From NCBI GenBank assembly GCA_023398165.1, contig JAEWSQ010000007.1, forward strand, positions 310,001 through 374,000: a stretch of 64,000 nt of DNA, in the 5' to 3' direction. The translations under genes and the position numbers were made by a program. Positions 52,188 through 60,667 of the stretch are shown here, piece after piece. How positions within the stretch are numbered: position 1 is the first letter of the stretch; every line of letters starts with the position of its first letter. The notes beneath the pieces were generated by a model. It saw only the letters and a list, made by a program, of their open reading frames with translations, was not told the DNA's origin and searched no databases. This DNA comes from Spirochaetota bacterium (lineage in GTDB: Bacteria > Spirochaetota > Spirochaetia > Treponematales > Treponemataceae).

Positions 52188-52931
52188 ATGAGAGTGTTAT
52201 CCAAAATTGTCGTATTGGCAGTATGTGTTCTTGTACTGTTAACAGTAGCTGGATGTGATTCCGGATTTCAGATGGAAGAAGGAGATAATTCCATCCTAAT
52301 TAATGGATGGGAATTGACTTCTCCCGATGGAATTGAAGCAATTAGATCTTGCACAGCATCTGATGTTGTTGCATCAAAGAATGAAGAGTTAGGTGATGTG
52401 CTATATCTTATTGAACTAAAAGGTAATTCACAATCTGTACTAGAATGTGTGGAGGATCCTTTTTTTGGAAAAGGAACAGCTGATTATAGTGATCCTCGAG
52501 TTCAAGCATATCTAGCAAAAGTTGAAAAAGAAGATCCTTCATTAACTGGAACAAGATCTATTCATATTACTGCGAATCCTGTCGATACTGTATTCCCAGA
52601 TAGGGTTACATATCGGAAAACAGATTATTATGAAATTCCTGTAGGGTATACAGAAAAGTTTTATCTTGGTTGCAGGGGAAATGCAATTGATGTTAATGCA
52701 AAAGTATCTCCATATTATCCAAATACAGCCTATAAATGTCAAATATTTGTTGCACCAATTCTTGTATCTGATTTAGAAAAATACACATCTGCAGGTGGTT
52801 CCCCAAATAGTATAACAATAAGTAACCCTCAGTACATTCAATCAGTAAGGATGACATGGGGTTTGTGGCAGTGGGCAGTTCGATTTCAAGGTGCAATTTC
52901 CGGCTATGCTGATGTGGATATTTATTGGTAA
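52188..52931 (+). CDS. lipoprotein, partner of the TonB-dependent receptor (family unassigned)
   Basis: 247 aa with lipoprotein signal IVVLAVCVLVLLTVAGC (Cys about 23), CDSG start of the mature protein, then ILINGWELTSPDGIEAI and a beta-rich body ending WGLWQWAVRFQGAISGYADV. The frameshifted gene at 55937-56658 is clearly a paralogue: CDSG, a NGWxxTSxxGxxA motif, NPFF/DPFF in the middle, and a WxxWxW-type C-terminus. Probably an exposed binding lipoprotein working with the adjacent receptor. Confidence 0.8.
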   Translation: MRVLSKIVVLAVCVLVLLTVAGCDSGFQMEEGDNSILINGWELTSPDGIEAIRSCTASDVVASKNEELGDVLYLIELKGNSQSVLECVEDPFFGKGTADYSDPRVQAYLAKVEKEDPSLTGTRSIHITANPVDTVFPDRVTYRKTDYYEIPVGYTEKFYLGCRGNAIDVNAKVSPYYPNTAYKCQIFVAPILVSDLEKYTSAGGSPNSITISNPQYIQSVRMTWGLWQWAVRFQGAISGYADVDIYW

Positions 52932-52959
52932 AATAAAAATAATAGAACATTATTAAGTA

Positions 52960-52999
52960 AAAAGGCAAGATATTATAATTAATAGTAACTTGCCTTTTA
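52960..52999 (+). terminator. terminator between the lipoprotein and receptor genes
   Basis: AAAAGGCAAG (52960-52969) pairs with CTTGCCTTTT (52989-52998) across a 19-base loop, ending in the T run of the stem. It suggests the receptor gene has its own promoter or is expressed by partial read-through. Confidence 0.65.
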
Positions 53000-53101
53000 T
53001 CTAAGTATATTCTAATGAGAAATGTCTGTGTATGTCATCGATTCTATAATTTAATAAAGACAATAAAAAATGATATTTAATGTTCTTGGAAGGGTGGAAT
53101 A

Positions 53102-55738
53102 ATGAAAAAAAGAATAACAATAGGTATCTACATTCTTGTAATAACCGTAATTTTCGCCCTCGACATTCCGGTTTATGTACAAGACGGCGAACTTTCAATT
53201 CCGCTCGAAGGAACCGAAATTAGGTGTCAGTATTCTGCAGGAGAAATCACCTCTTTTATAACGGATGAAACCGGCTTTGTCCTTATTACTCTGAGTGATG
53301 ATGCGTCTTTCCCGATTATACTAACCGCTGCAACACCGGGTTATGATGATATCCGCATAGAACTTACAGAACAGGTTTTATTATCTAGCAGTCGTAATCC
53401 GCTTATTATTGGCATGGGATTAAGTATGGTAGTAGAAGGGGAAGAACTTGTTGTGCAGGGGAAAAGAAGCAGTAAGGCGGAAGAAAAAAGCGGCGTTACT
53501 CTAGTGAGGACAAACGAAGAGATGAAGAGCACTGCACAGGTTGGTGTTGTTGAAGATATTATGAACTCTATTGCAACGATGCCTGGTGTCGGCTTTAAGC
53601 TTGGCATGAATGTGGAGCCTTCTATCCGCGGAGGCTACCCGAAAGAAATGGGCGTAACCTTTGACGGAGTGTATCTTCTTGAACCGTATTTTTGGGACGG
53701 CATGGTTTCTATACTAAGCCCGTACATGGTAGATACCGTAAAACTTTCGACAGGAGTATTTTCTTCCCGGTATGGTCAGGGCTGCTCGGGTCTTCTTGAT
53801 ACAACGAGTACAAAAATTTCTGATGCAAAAAAGATTACGATTACTATTTCTACAATATCAGCTGATATTGCCGCTGAACTTCCTCTTGGGATGAAAAACG
53901 ATCTTTTCGTATATGGTCACGCAACCGATTTATCTTTAGTAAAGTATTCAAGTCTTTTTATATATAATCAATTAAAAAAACAAACTACAGATGACGACAT
54001 GCTCTTAGGGGCCCTTTCTTCTATTCAGAATATTGTTAGAATGCCGTATATTTATTCGTTATATGCAAAATGGGAGACAGCTCCGCTTCTAGGTTTGCGC
54101 ATTGTATGCAACGGACTTTTTTCTGTTGACGGCTACCGTATTGAGTCGAAAGTCATACAGCCTGAAGGCAGCCTATACAGAAAGTATAGTGATGAATACA
54201 GCGACTATCCTCCGTATACCCAGCTTTCCAATAGCGGGTATTCAGGCATGCAGGGTGTAGGTTCCTTAGGTATTAACTATCTCTTTAATCCAAAAACATT
54301 GCTGAATCTTCTTGTTTCATACACAGGTCATCGCATGAATAGTACACTGCATAACTACTACTTGAATGTTGTTTCCTCTGCCTTTTATGAAGATGAAGCA
54401 AAACTCTACGTCGGCGAGCAGGATAAAATTGAAAGCTTTATAAAAAATACTAATCAGACGCAGGCAAAGGTAGAAACCGAGATAGAACTTCCAGGTGTTA
54501 GTTTTCTGTCGATCGGCTTAGAAGAAGTTATTCGATCTGCTTCTTCAGAGTATAACTGCTTTGATAAACAGATGGTGTTTGAAAAACTAAGCATAGATTA
54601 CCTTCCTGCACAGGGACCAACACTTATTACAGACATTAGTTCTCCCGGGAATACTGTTTTTAACTTAAATGTGTTCACGGTATGGAATTTCGGATCTGAA
54701 AATTCTTTACTGCAGGGAGAAGCCGGAGTTCGTGCTCTTCACTATTATATATTGAATAAAACGCAGGGCTTTGAGAAAAATAGTATTCCGGTATTTAACC
54801 CCCGTGCAACAATTTCGTATACACCCTGGAAGGATACTGAAATTGTTAATTACGTGACGTTCAGTGCAGGAAGCGGCTTATTTTCATCATTAAACGAAGC
54901 AGCGTATACGGCGGGAAAAGAACAATATAAAAATATCGATCCAGTGCCGGATACCGTGTGGTTATGTAATATTGGTTCCGATATTGCTTTTACCAGTAAT
55001 TATTCAATCCGTTTTGAAGCCTATGCAAAAAAGTATTTTTCACGGTTTTATATGTATGCCGATGAGCGTAATAGTGAACAAGTTACCTACTATGCAAAAA
55101 ATGACGGGCAGGGATTTTTATTTGGAGCGGATCTCATGCTGGAAAAAAAGATATCAAGCATACTTGACGGTTATATCAGTTATTCTTTTTTATATGCCAG
55201 ATTTTATAATCCTGTAAGTGCCCAGTACGATAGTCAGACAACAACAACCGGAGATCCTTTGGGTATATGGTATTTTCCAATGTATCATAGTTTTCACACG
55301 GTGCATTATGTACTCAATTTCCGTTTGAAAAATGATGCCTCTATTTCGTTAAACGGCTCACTAGTGTCGGGAACTCCTCAAAAAAAATACATCGATAAGT
55401 CTCAGGAATTTATTGACGGAACCTGCAGTGATCCGGGATTGAACGATCATTTATTATTGGAATTATACAGCGACACTGAGCGGGGTTTTATGAATTGGCC
55501 TCTGGATATACGTTTTAGTAAAAAGGGAGTCTTTAAGAAGAATCCTAAATACAGCTGGGAATGGTATGTTGCCGTAGAAAACATAACCGGCTTAATAAGA
55601 GCCGCAGTCAATTACGACATTGCTAAAAAAAAGAATTTATATTATTTGAACTCTGAATGGACAATCGGTGAAAAGCCGACCATTATAGATCTTGGTTTTT
55701 TCCCCATTCCCTCATTCGGTGTTAAGTTTACGTTGTAG
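53102..55738 (+). CDS. TonB-dependent outer-membrane receptor 1
   Basis: 878 aa. Signal peptide (ITIGIYILVITVIFA), a carboxypeptidase-regulatory-like domain (about 20-110), then a plug domain (VEDIMNSIATMPGVGFKLGM, SIRGGYPKEMGVTFDGVYLL) and a 22-strand beta-barrel ending FFPIPSFGVKFTL. It imports an unknown ligand, powered by TonB. 47% or so visually identical in the plug to the receptor at 56718-59375. A GGAAGGG site precedes the ATG. I saw no TonB/ExbBD genes in the window. Confidence 0.92.
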   Translation: MKKRITIGIYILVITVIFALDIPVYVQDGELSIPLEGTEIRCQYSAGEITSFITDETGFVLITLSDDASFPIILTAATPGYDDIRIELTEQVLLSSSRNPLIIGMGLSMVVEGEELVVQGKRSSKAEEKSGVTLVRTNEEMKSTAQVGVVEDIMNSIATMPGVGFKLGMNVEPSIRGGYPKEMGVTFDGVYLLEPYFWDGMVSILSPYMVDTVKLSTGVFSSRYGQGCSGLLDTTSTKISDAKKITITISTISADIAAELPLGMKNDLFVYGHATDLSLVKYSSLFIYNQLKKQTTDDDMLLGALSSIQNIVRMPYIYSLYAKWETAPLLGLRIVCNGLFSVDGYRIESKVIQPEGSLYRKYSDEYSDYPPYTQLSNSGYSGMQGVGSLGINYLFNPKTLLNLLVSYTGHRMNSTLHNYYLNVVSSAFYEDEAKLYVGEQDKIESFIKNTNQTQAKVETEIELPGVSFLSIGLEEVIRSASSEYNCFDKQMVFEKLSIDYLPAQGPTLITDISSPGNTVFNLNVFTVWNFGSENSLLQGEAGVRALHYYILNKTQGFEKNSIPVFNPRATISYTPWKDTEIVNYVTFSAGSGLFSSLNEAAYTAGKEQYKNIDPVPDTVWLCNIGSDIAFTSNYSIRFEAYAKKYFSRFYMYADERNSEQVTYYAKNDGQGFLFGADLMLEKKISSILDGYISYSFLYARFYNPVSAQYDSQTTTTGDPLGIWYFPMYHSFHTVHYVLNFRLKNDASISLNGSLVSGTPQKKYIDKSQEFIDGTCSDPGLNDHLLLELYSDTERGFMNWPLDIRFSKKGVFKKNPKYSWEWYVAVENITGLIRAAVNYDIAKKKNLYYLNSEWTIGEKPTIIDLGFFPIPSFGVKFTL

Positions 55739-55936
55739 CGTGGTTTTGTTAGGGAACAGCTTGTTCCAATCCTCATCTGTTTTCCCTCTTTTCTGAAGAT
55801 GCAGTATAATGGCTCTTGTTTCAAATTAGAAGATGCGGTTTATTTGACGGATACATATTTTGCTAGGAAAATAATCGAAAGATTGAGCAATGATATAAAC
55901 CCTTCGATTCTTTTCTATCAAAAAACGATATGTATC
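55739..55936. other. convergent gap between the two receptor loci
   Basis: Contains the perfect hairpin GGAACA-GCT-TGTTCC (55753-55767) that may end both converging transcripts. The plus-strand ORF at 55799-56194 lies antisense to the lipoprotein gene and is not a gene. Confidence 0.55.
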
Positions 55937-56658
55937 TTAGGTCCAATACATAGACATATGCGTTCGACCAGGAGAATTCACAGTAATCAACAATGCCCAA
56001 TCCCACCATCCAAAATAGAAACCAGAAGAGCGCATCGAAGTATTACCATACTTAACAATTCCTGTTCCACCTCCAGCATACTGATAGTCACACATAGTAA
56101 TTATGGATCTTGCATATGCACCCGAAAAGTCCGTAGAACTATAATCAGCCGGAATTTCAAATACTATATGAACTTGGCTTGTTCTAGCACCTAAAGGAAG
56201 TCCAAATGTATTTGCTGGGATATCAACATACATAGTTTTTTGTAGAGTGTATCTAGCTTCACTATGTTCGACAATACCAATTTCAACACACTTCTCCTCA
56301 GTTGATAAACTACTATACGGTGTAGCTATAAAGTTTTTAACATATTCACTATCATAATCAACGTTTTCATCAGCAAAAAAGGGGTTACGAACACAATCAA
56401 TGACAGACAAAGCATTTCCTGCCACTGTAACATCAAACAATTTACCTGCTAGGGTTGTTTTTTTGTGGCGGTTGCTGTAAGAGCTGTAAGGTTTTCTAAA
56501 GCTTTAACTCCTTCTGTAGATGTAATCGTCCAGCCATTTAACATCATAGTGTTGGCTTCAGTTACAGCTAGAATACCGGAATCACATCCTCCAAGCATAA
56601 GTGCTCCGAGTATGACTAAAATTGAAAGCATTCCTGCTTTCATGGATAATTTTACCAT
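55937..56658 (-). pseudogene. paralogous lipoprotein gene, frameshifted at a homopolymer
   Basis: The first part (56449-56658) encodes a lipoprotein signal and CDSGILAVTE, then NGWTITSTEGVKAL, and stops after ATKKQP. The second part (55937-56440) continues as LFDVTVAGNALSVIDCVRNP and so on to the C-terminus. Adding one base to the seven-base T run at 56458-56464 (A run on the coding strand) joins them into one 240-aa protein like that at 52188. SD GGAGGG precedes the ATG by six bases. It may be a phase-off allele, a pseudogene, or a sequencing error. Confidence 0.72.
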
Positions 56659-56717
56659 AATTATCCCTCCTTAATTTATTTATATTACCATACGATAATA
56701 TACATCACTAAATCGTG

Positions 56718-59375
56718 CTAAAATTGCATCTTAATACCAAATGATGGGATAGGGAAAAGCCCCATATCGATTGTCAATAATCCTTCACCAATTGTCCATC
56801 CACTTGATTCACCGAACCCATAATTTTCCTTATGATTTTTGATTTTATAATCATATGCAAGAAGCCCAAGCAGATTTTCTACCCCAACATACCACTCCCA
56901 AGTATATTTTGGATTCCTAAACGATCCTTTTTTACTAAAGCGGATATCAACAGGCCAATCTGTAAGATTCCGAAGCACATCACTATATAGTTCCAGATAC
57001 ATGTACTCATTCAATCCCGGGTCATAAAAAGTACCAGCAAGGTATTCATCAATTTTATCAACATATTGTTTACTAGGAGTTCCTGTGGCAAACGAACCAG
57101 TTAGTGTCAGAGTACAATCTTTTGGAAGCCTGAAGTTTAGTACAGTATTTATCGTATGAAATCGGTGGTACTTAGGGTAATGCCAAATCTCTAAGGGATC
57201 ACCGGTTGTAGTTGTCTGACTTTCGTATTGTGCAGAAGCTGGATTATAGAACCGTGCATACAAGAAGGAATAAGAGATGTAACCATCGAACCAGCTGCTA
57301 ATGTTTTTTTCGACCATCACATCTGCACCTGTTGCAAATCCCTGTCCATCTGATCCAGCATGATAAACTACATTTTCGCCATCACGTTTATCAGCATACA
57401 CATAAGTTCGCGAAATGTAGTATTTATAATATCCTTCAAGAGAAATATGTATTCCGTTTGTGAAGAAAACATCACTACCAATAATTGAAGTCCAGGCAGT
57501 ATCAGGTACAAGAGAAAAATTATCTGTTAGGGCATCTTTACTGATTTCAACAGTTGATTCAGATAAGGCTGAATAAAGACCACTTCCAGCACTGAAAGAA
57601 ATAGTATCTAAAAAGTTAATATCACGAAAAGGAGTGAATACAAGGTTAAATCTTGGATTTATCACAGGGTAATTATTCAGATATATGTTGTCATTATTAT
57701 TCCATAGGTAGAAATGCTCAGTCCTAATACCAATCTCTCCTTTGAGCAATGAGTTATCTGAACCATAATCCCAAAAAACGAAGGCACAACTATTTAATAC
57801 GTTATTTCCAGAGAGAGATGAATTGTCTATTACCAATTTACCAGGGATTGCAATAACCGTGTCTTTTGGTAATTGAAGCCAAAATGACTCATTCCTCAGA
57901 TTATTGATTGTATAATTTACAGTAGTAAAAACTTCTTCGATACCGAAATCTATAATAGAATTATCTGTAACTTGTACTTCTGAAAAAATTTTACCTTGTA
58001 TCTGTTGCGTTTGAGCTGTCTCGTTAGTTACTACATCATCATTAGTATATGTGTAGATCGCTTCTGGCATAGGGTTACCATTTTCATCATAAACCGTTTT
58101 GATTTCTCCATACCAAGATAAATTATAAAGATGATCATTCTGATTATTTATATGTGCTGTATACGAAAATAAACCATGAAGTAATGTTGTTTTTAATAAC
58201 ATCCAGTCAAATTGAAGTCCAAAAAGACCTTGAAAATCATTGTAAGATAGTTTGTAAATACTTGTATAAGGTGGGTATAAGCTATAATTTGCTGGGTTGA
58301 TTGGATCCTCTGGATCTAAAGTCGTATTATGATCTGTAAGCTCCATAGAAATACCATCATAAGCAAACAACAAGTTTGTGGTAAGTGAAAATTCAGAAAC
58401 TGGTTTAAAATTCCATTTACCATATACAGAATATATATGTGGCATATAGGTCATTGCATTAACCGTTTTATTTAATGAACTTAAATCCTCTTTAACATCA
58501 TTAATTTCATTATATAGTTCAAAAATACCCAATGTTACCCATTTTATTGTGGATAAATCGGTTACGTGTGCGTAAAGGAAAAGATCATTCTTTTCTCCAA
58601 GAGGAAGCTCTGCAGCCACATCTGCAGATATGGTTGAAATATTGATAGTCAACTTCTTCGCATCACCGATTTTCACACTTGTTGTATCAAGAAGTCCTGA
58701 AGTTCCCTGTCCATATCGCGCGGAAAATATTCCGGTAGAAAGCTTGACCGTATCAACCATGTACGGACTAAGTATCGAAACCATTCCATCCCAGTAAAAC
58801 GGTTCAAGAAGATACACTCCATCAAAGGTAACTCCCATCTCTTTGGGATACCCACCCCTGATCGATGGTTCCATATTCATACCCAGCTTGAATCCTACAC
58901 CGGGTAGAAGTGACACCGAACTCATAACGTCTTCTACAATACCAATTTGGGCAGTTGTTTCCATCTCCTCACTTGTTCTAACTATGGAAACTCCAGGTTT
59001 TTCGTCTGATTTTCCCGGTCGCTTACCTTCAACGACGAGTTCATTCCCTTCAAGAACAGTGTCTATACCCATGACAATTACGAGCGGCTTTTCAATGGTA
59101 TACGCTTCCTTTGATTTTAAAACTACAGAGGTGTCAGTATAACCAGGCGTAGTGCACTTGATATTTAACGGGTATTGGATTTCATCGGGAAGTACAAGAG
59201 TAAAACGACCATTTACATCTGTTAGACCAAATTCTTGTTCTAAAAGATAAACATGGACGCTCTCTAGTGAAATATTAAGATCTCCGTCCTTGACGAGAAG
59301 AGAAATCTCCAGTGAGTACAAATATAAACAAATAAATAGGGAAATTGAGACAAGGATAATCTTCTTAAAACTCAT
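56718..59375 (-). CDS. TonB-dependent outer-membrane receptor 2
   Basis: 885 aa paralogue of the receptor at 53102, with the same domain order: signal peptide (ILVSISLFICLYLYS), CarboxypepD_reg-like domain, plug (VEDVMSSVSLLPGVGFKLGM, SIRGGYPKEMGVTFDGVYLL) and barrel ending LFPIPSFGIKMQF. The plug blocks are almost identical to receptor 1; the extracellular loops differ, as expected for changed ligand specificity. The lipoprotein gene follows 59 bases downstream, the opposite order to locus 1. The leader contains a hairpin CTCTTT/AAAGAG near 59393-59403, close to the ribosome-binding site. Confidence 0.92.
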   Translation of the reverse strand: MSFKKIILVSISLFICLYLYSLEISLLVKDGDLNISLESVHVYLLEQEFGLTDVNGRFTLVLPDEIQYPLNIKCTTPGYTDTSVVLKSKEAYTIEKPLVIVMGIDTVLEGNELVVEGKRPGKSDEKPGVSIVRTSEEMETTAQIGIVEDVMSSVSLLPGVGFKLGMNMEPSIRGGYPKEMGVTFDGVYLLEPFYWDGMVSILSPYMVDTVKLSTGIFSARYGQGTSGLLDTTSVKIGDAKKLTINISTISADVAAELPLGEKNDLFLYAHVTDLSTIKWVTLGIFELYNEINDVKEDLSSLNKTVNAMTYMPHIYSVYGKWNFKPVSEFSLTTNLLFAYDGISMELTDHNTTLDPEDPINPANYSLYPPYTSIYKLSYNDFQGLFGLQFDWMLLKTTLLHGLFSYTAHINNQNDHLYNLSWYGEIKTVYDENGNPMPEAIYTYTNDDVVTNETAQTQQIQGKIFSEVQVTDNSIIDFGIEEVFTTVNYTINNLRNESFWLQLPKDTVIAIPGKLVIDNSSLSGNNVLNSCAFVFWDYGSDNSLLKGEIGIRTEHFYLWNNNDNIYLNNYPVINPRFNLVFTPFRDINFLDTISFSAGSGLYSALSESTVEISKDALTDNFSLVPDTAWTSIIGSDVFFTNGIHISLEGYYKYYISRTYVYADKRDGENVVYHAGSDGQGFATGADVMVEKNISSWFDGYISYSFLYARFYNPASAQYESQTTTTGDPLEIWHYPKYHRFHTINTVLNFRLPKDCTLTLTGSFATGTPSKQYVDKIDEYLAGTFYDPGLNEYMYLELYSDVLRNLTDWPVDIRFSKKGSFRNPKYTWEWYVGVENLLGLLAYDYKIKNHKENYGFGESSGWTIGEGLLTIDMGLFPIPSFGIKMQF

Positions 59376-59419
59376 ATTGTAATCTCTCTTTTTTTAAAGA
59401 GAAAGAATACAATCGCTGT

Positions 59420-59448
59420 ATGATAATAAATTTGACAAAAACATACAA
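59420..59448 (-). promoter_or_regulatory. promoter of receptor 2
   Basis: Minus strand TTGTAT (59443-59448), 17 bases, TATCAT (59420-59425). The leader is about 38 bases. Confidence 0.5.
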
Positions 59449-59616
59449 CAAAGTACTCTCTCTATAAACTTCGTTTCTGTATTTTTTTAAACTATAGCGG
59501 CAGTGTTTGGAACTGTCAAGGTTTCATATTTTCTTTTACAATATTAACAGACTACAGTCATTGTTAAATTTTATGCTATTGTCTTTATTCAATAGGTACT
59601 GTTTCCTGAACATTAC

Positions 59617-59925
59617 ATGGAATATAAAGGATATATAGGAATTGTTGAATATGATTCAGAAGCAAAGCTGTTCCATGGGGATGTTGTAAATACCCGGGAT
59701 GTGATTACATTTTAAGGAACAACAGTACAAGAAATTGAAAAAGCTTTTTCAGAATCGATCGGCGATTACATACGCTTGTGCAGGGAAGATGGTATAGAGC
59801 CGGAAAAACCATATTCTGGAAAATTTAGTTTACGGCTTTCTCCAGAGCTTCATCGTGAAATTGCAGCGGCAAAGAAACTAAAGGTATCAATAAATAATTT
59901 TATAGAAAAAGCAGTAAAAGAGTAA
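59617..59925 (+). pseudogene. HicB-family antitoxin with an internal stop
   Basis: The frame MEYKGYIGIVEYDSEAKLFH, then GDVVNTRDVITF, stop (TAA 59713-59715), then GTTVQEIEKAFSESIGDYIR and a C-terminal SLRLSPELHREIAAAKKLKV (ribbon-helix-helix) reads as a whole HicB protein of 102 codons with one nonsense change, probably CAA to TAA. No hicA is seen upstream; 59520-59616 is AT-rich and without an ORF. It is probably a relic; a restart after the stop would still give the DNA-binding domain. Confidence 0.8.
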
Positions 59926-59982
59926 TTAGCAATGGTTCGGTATTATATCCTGGCTTAAAACTAGTTTTCTATTTCCGCAATA

Positions 59983-60012
59983 TGATAGAAGAAAACACAT
60001 AACGGAAGCAAA
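59983..60012 (+). repeat. direct repeat flanking R1 array, left copy
   Basis: TGATAGAAGAAAACACATAA then CGGAAGCAAA; a near match lies at 60527-60556 (TGATAGAAGTAAACACATTA then CGGAAGCAAA). The pair encloses R1 copies b-d. Confidence 0.7.
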
Positions 60013-60030
60013 AAAAATGAATTGAGGATC

Positions 60031-60136
60031 GGCAGGGATGCCGCCGGAGCTGGTTATTACGATTTACGAGTTTTGCACAGCGAAACTCGAGAAGTTAGAT
60101 GTACAGGAAGTACATCTAACGACATGATTGACAGGG
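60031..60136 (+). repeat. multi-hairpin repeat R1, copy b (partial)
   Basis: Hairpin 1 60067-60089 (loop ACA), hairpin 2 60094-60120 with stem GTTAGATGTAC and loop AGGAA. Starts with GGCAGGGATGCCGCCGGAGC. A short ORF (60022-60204) reads through it and is not a gene. Confidence 0.85.
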
Positions 60137-60308
60137 ATAATCAGATTTTTCGCAGTGAATATAATGAACGAGAAAAATCCAGTATCATAATTTCCTTACA
60201 TTAACGACCCGAAGGGGCGTATGGCACCGGAGCTGGTTACTACGACTTGCGAGTTTTACGAAGTGAAACTCGAGAAGGTAGATGTACAGGAGGTACATCT
60301 ACCGACAT
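60136..60308 (+). repeat. multi-hairpin repeat R1, copy c
   Basis: Full unit of about 172 bases: GATAATCAGATTTTTCGCAG, stem GATTTTT/AAAAATC, CTTACATTAACGACCCGAAG, hairpin 1 60250-60272 (CGAGTTTTAC-GAA-GTGAAACTCG), hairpin 2 60277-60303 with stem GGTAGATGTAC and loop AGGAG. Confidence 0.88.
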
Positions 60309-60480
60309 AATCAGATTTTTCGCAGTGAATATAATGAAAAAGAAAAATCCAGTATCATAGTTTCCTTACATTAACGACCCGAAGGGGCGTACGGCACCGG
60401 AACCGCTTATAACAATGGACGAGTTTTGCATAGCAAAACTCGAGAAGCAATAATAACAAGGATGTTGTTATTGCGACTGT
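60307..60480 (+). repeat. multi-hairpin repeat R1, copy d
   Basis: Same order as copy c. Hairpin 1 60420-60442 (CGAGTTTTGC-ATA-GCAAAACTCG); hairpin 2 60447-60474 has an unrelated sequence, GCAATAATAAC-AAGGAT-GTTGTTATTGC, but the same 11-pair stem and an AGGA-containing loop. Confidence 0.88.
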
Positions 60481-60660
60481 CTCGCAGTGAAAATAAACAA
60501 ATCCTCAGCCGATAATTCTAGTATTCTGATAGAAGTAAACACATTACGGAAGCAAAAAAAAAGTGAACTTCGCGCGTCTCGCAGCGGGAATAAAGAAATC
60601 CTCAGCCGATAATACCAAACTGCGCTTAGCGCAAGGGCACTTTTTTTGCGGCTGAAAATG
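60479..60660 (+). repeat. tail of the R1 array with two direct repeats
   Basis: GTCTCGCAGTGAAAATAAAC, AAATCCTCAGCCGATAAT at 60479-60516 recurs as GTCTCGCAGCGGGAATAAAG, AAATCCTCAGCCGATAAT at 60576-60613. Then comes TGCGC-TTA-GCGCA and AGGGCACTTTTTTT, a possible terminator on the plus strand. No gene in 59926-60667. Confidence 0.65.
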
Positions 60661-60667
60661 ATGTGCT

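Noticed and set aside
55799..56194. 131-codon plus-strand ORF
   Set aside because: Antisense to the paralogous lipoprotein gene, whose frame is supported by similarity to that at 52188.
60022..60204. 60-codon ORF in the R1 array
   Set aside because: It reads through hairpins, its sequence is not kept in the other copies, and no ribosome-binding site is present.
60031..60480. R1 copies as a CRISPR array
   Set aside because: Unit of about 170 bases, no unique spacers of constant length, and no cas genes.
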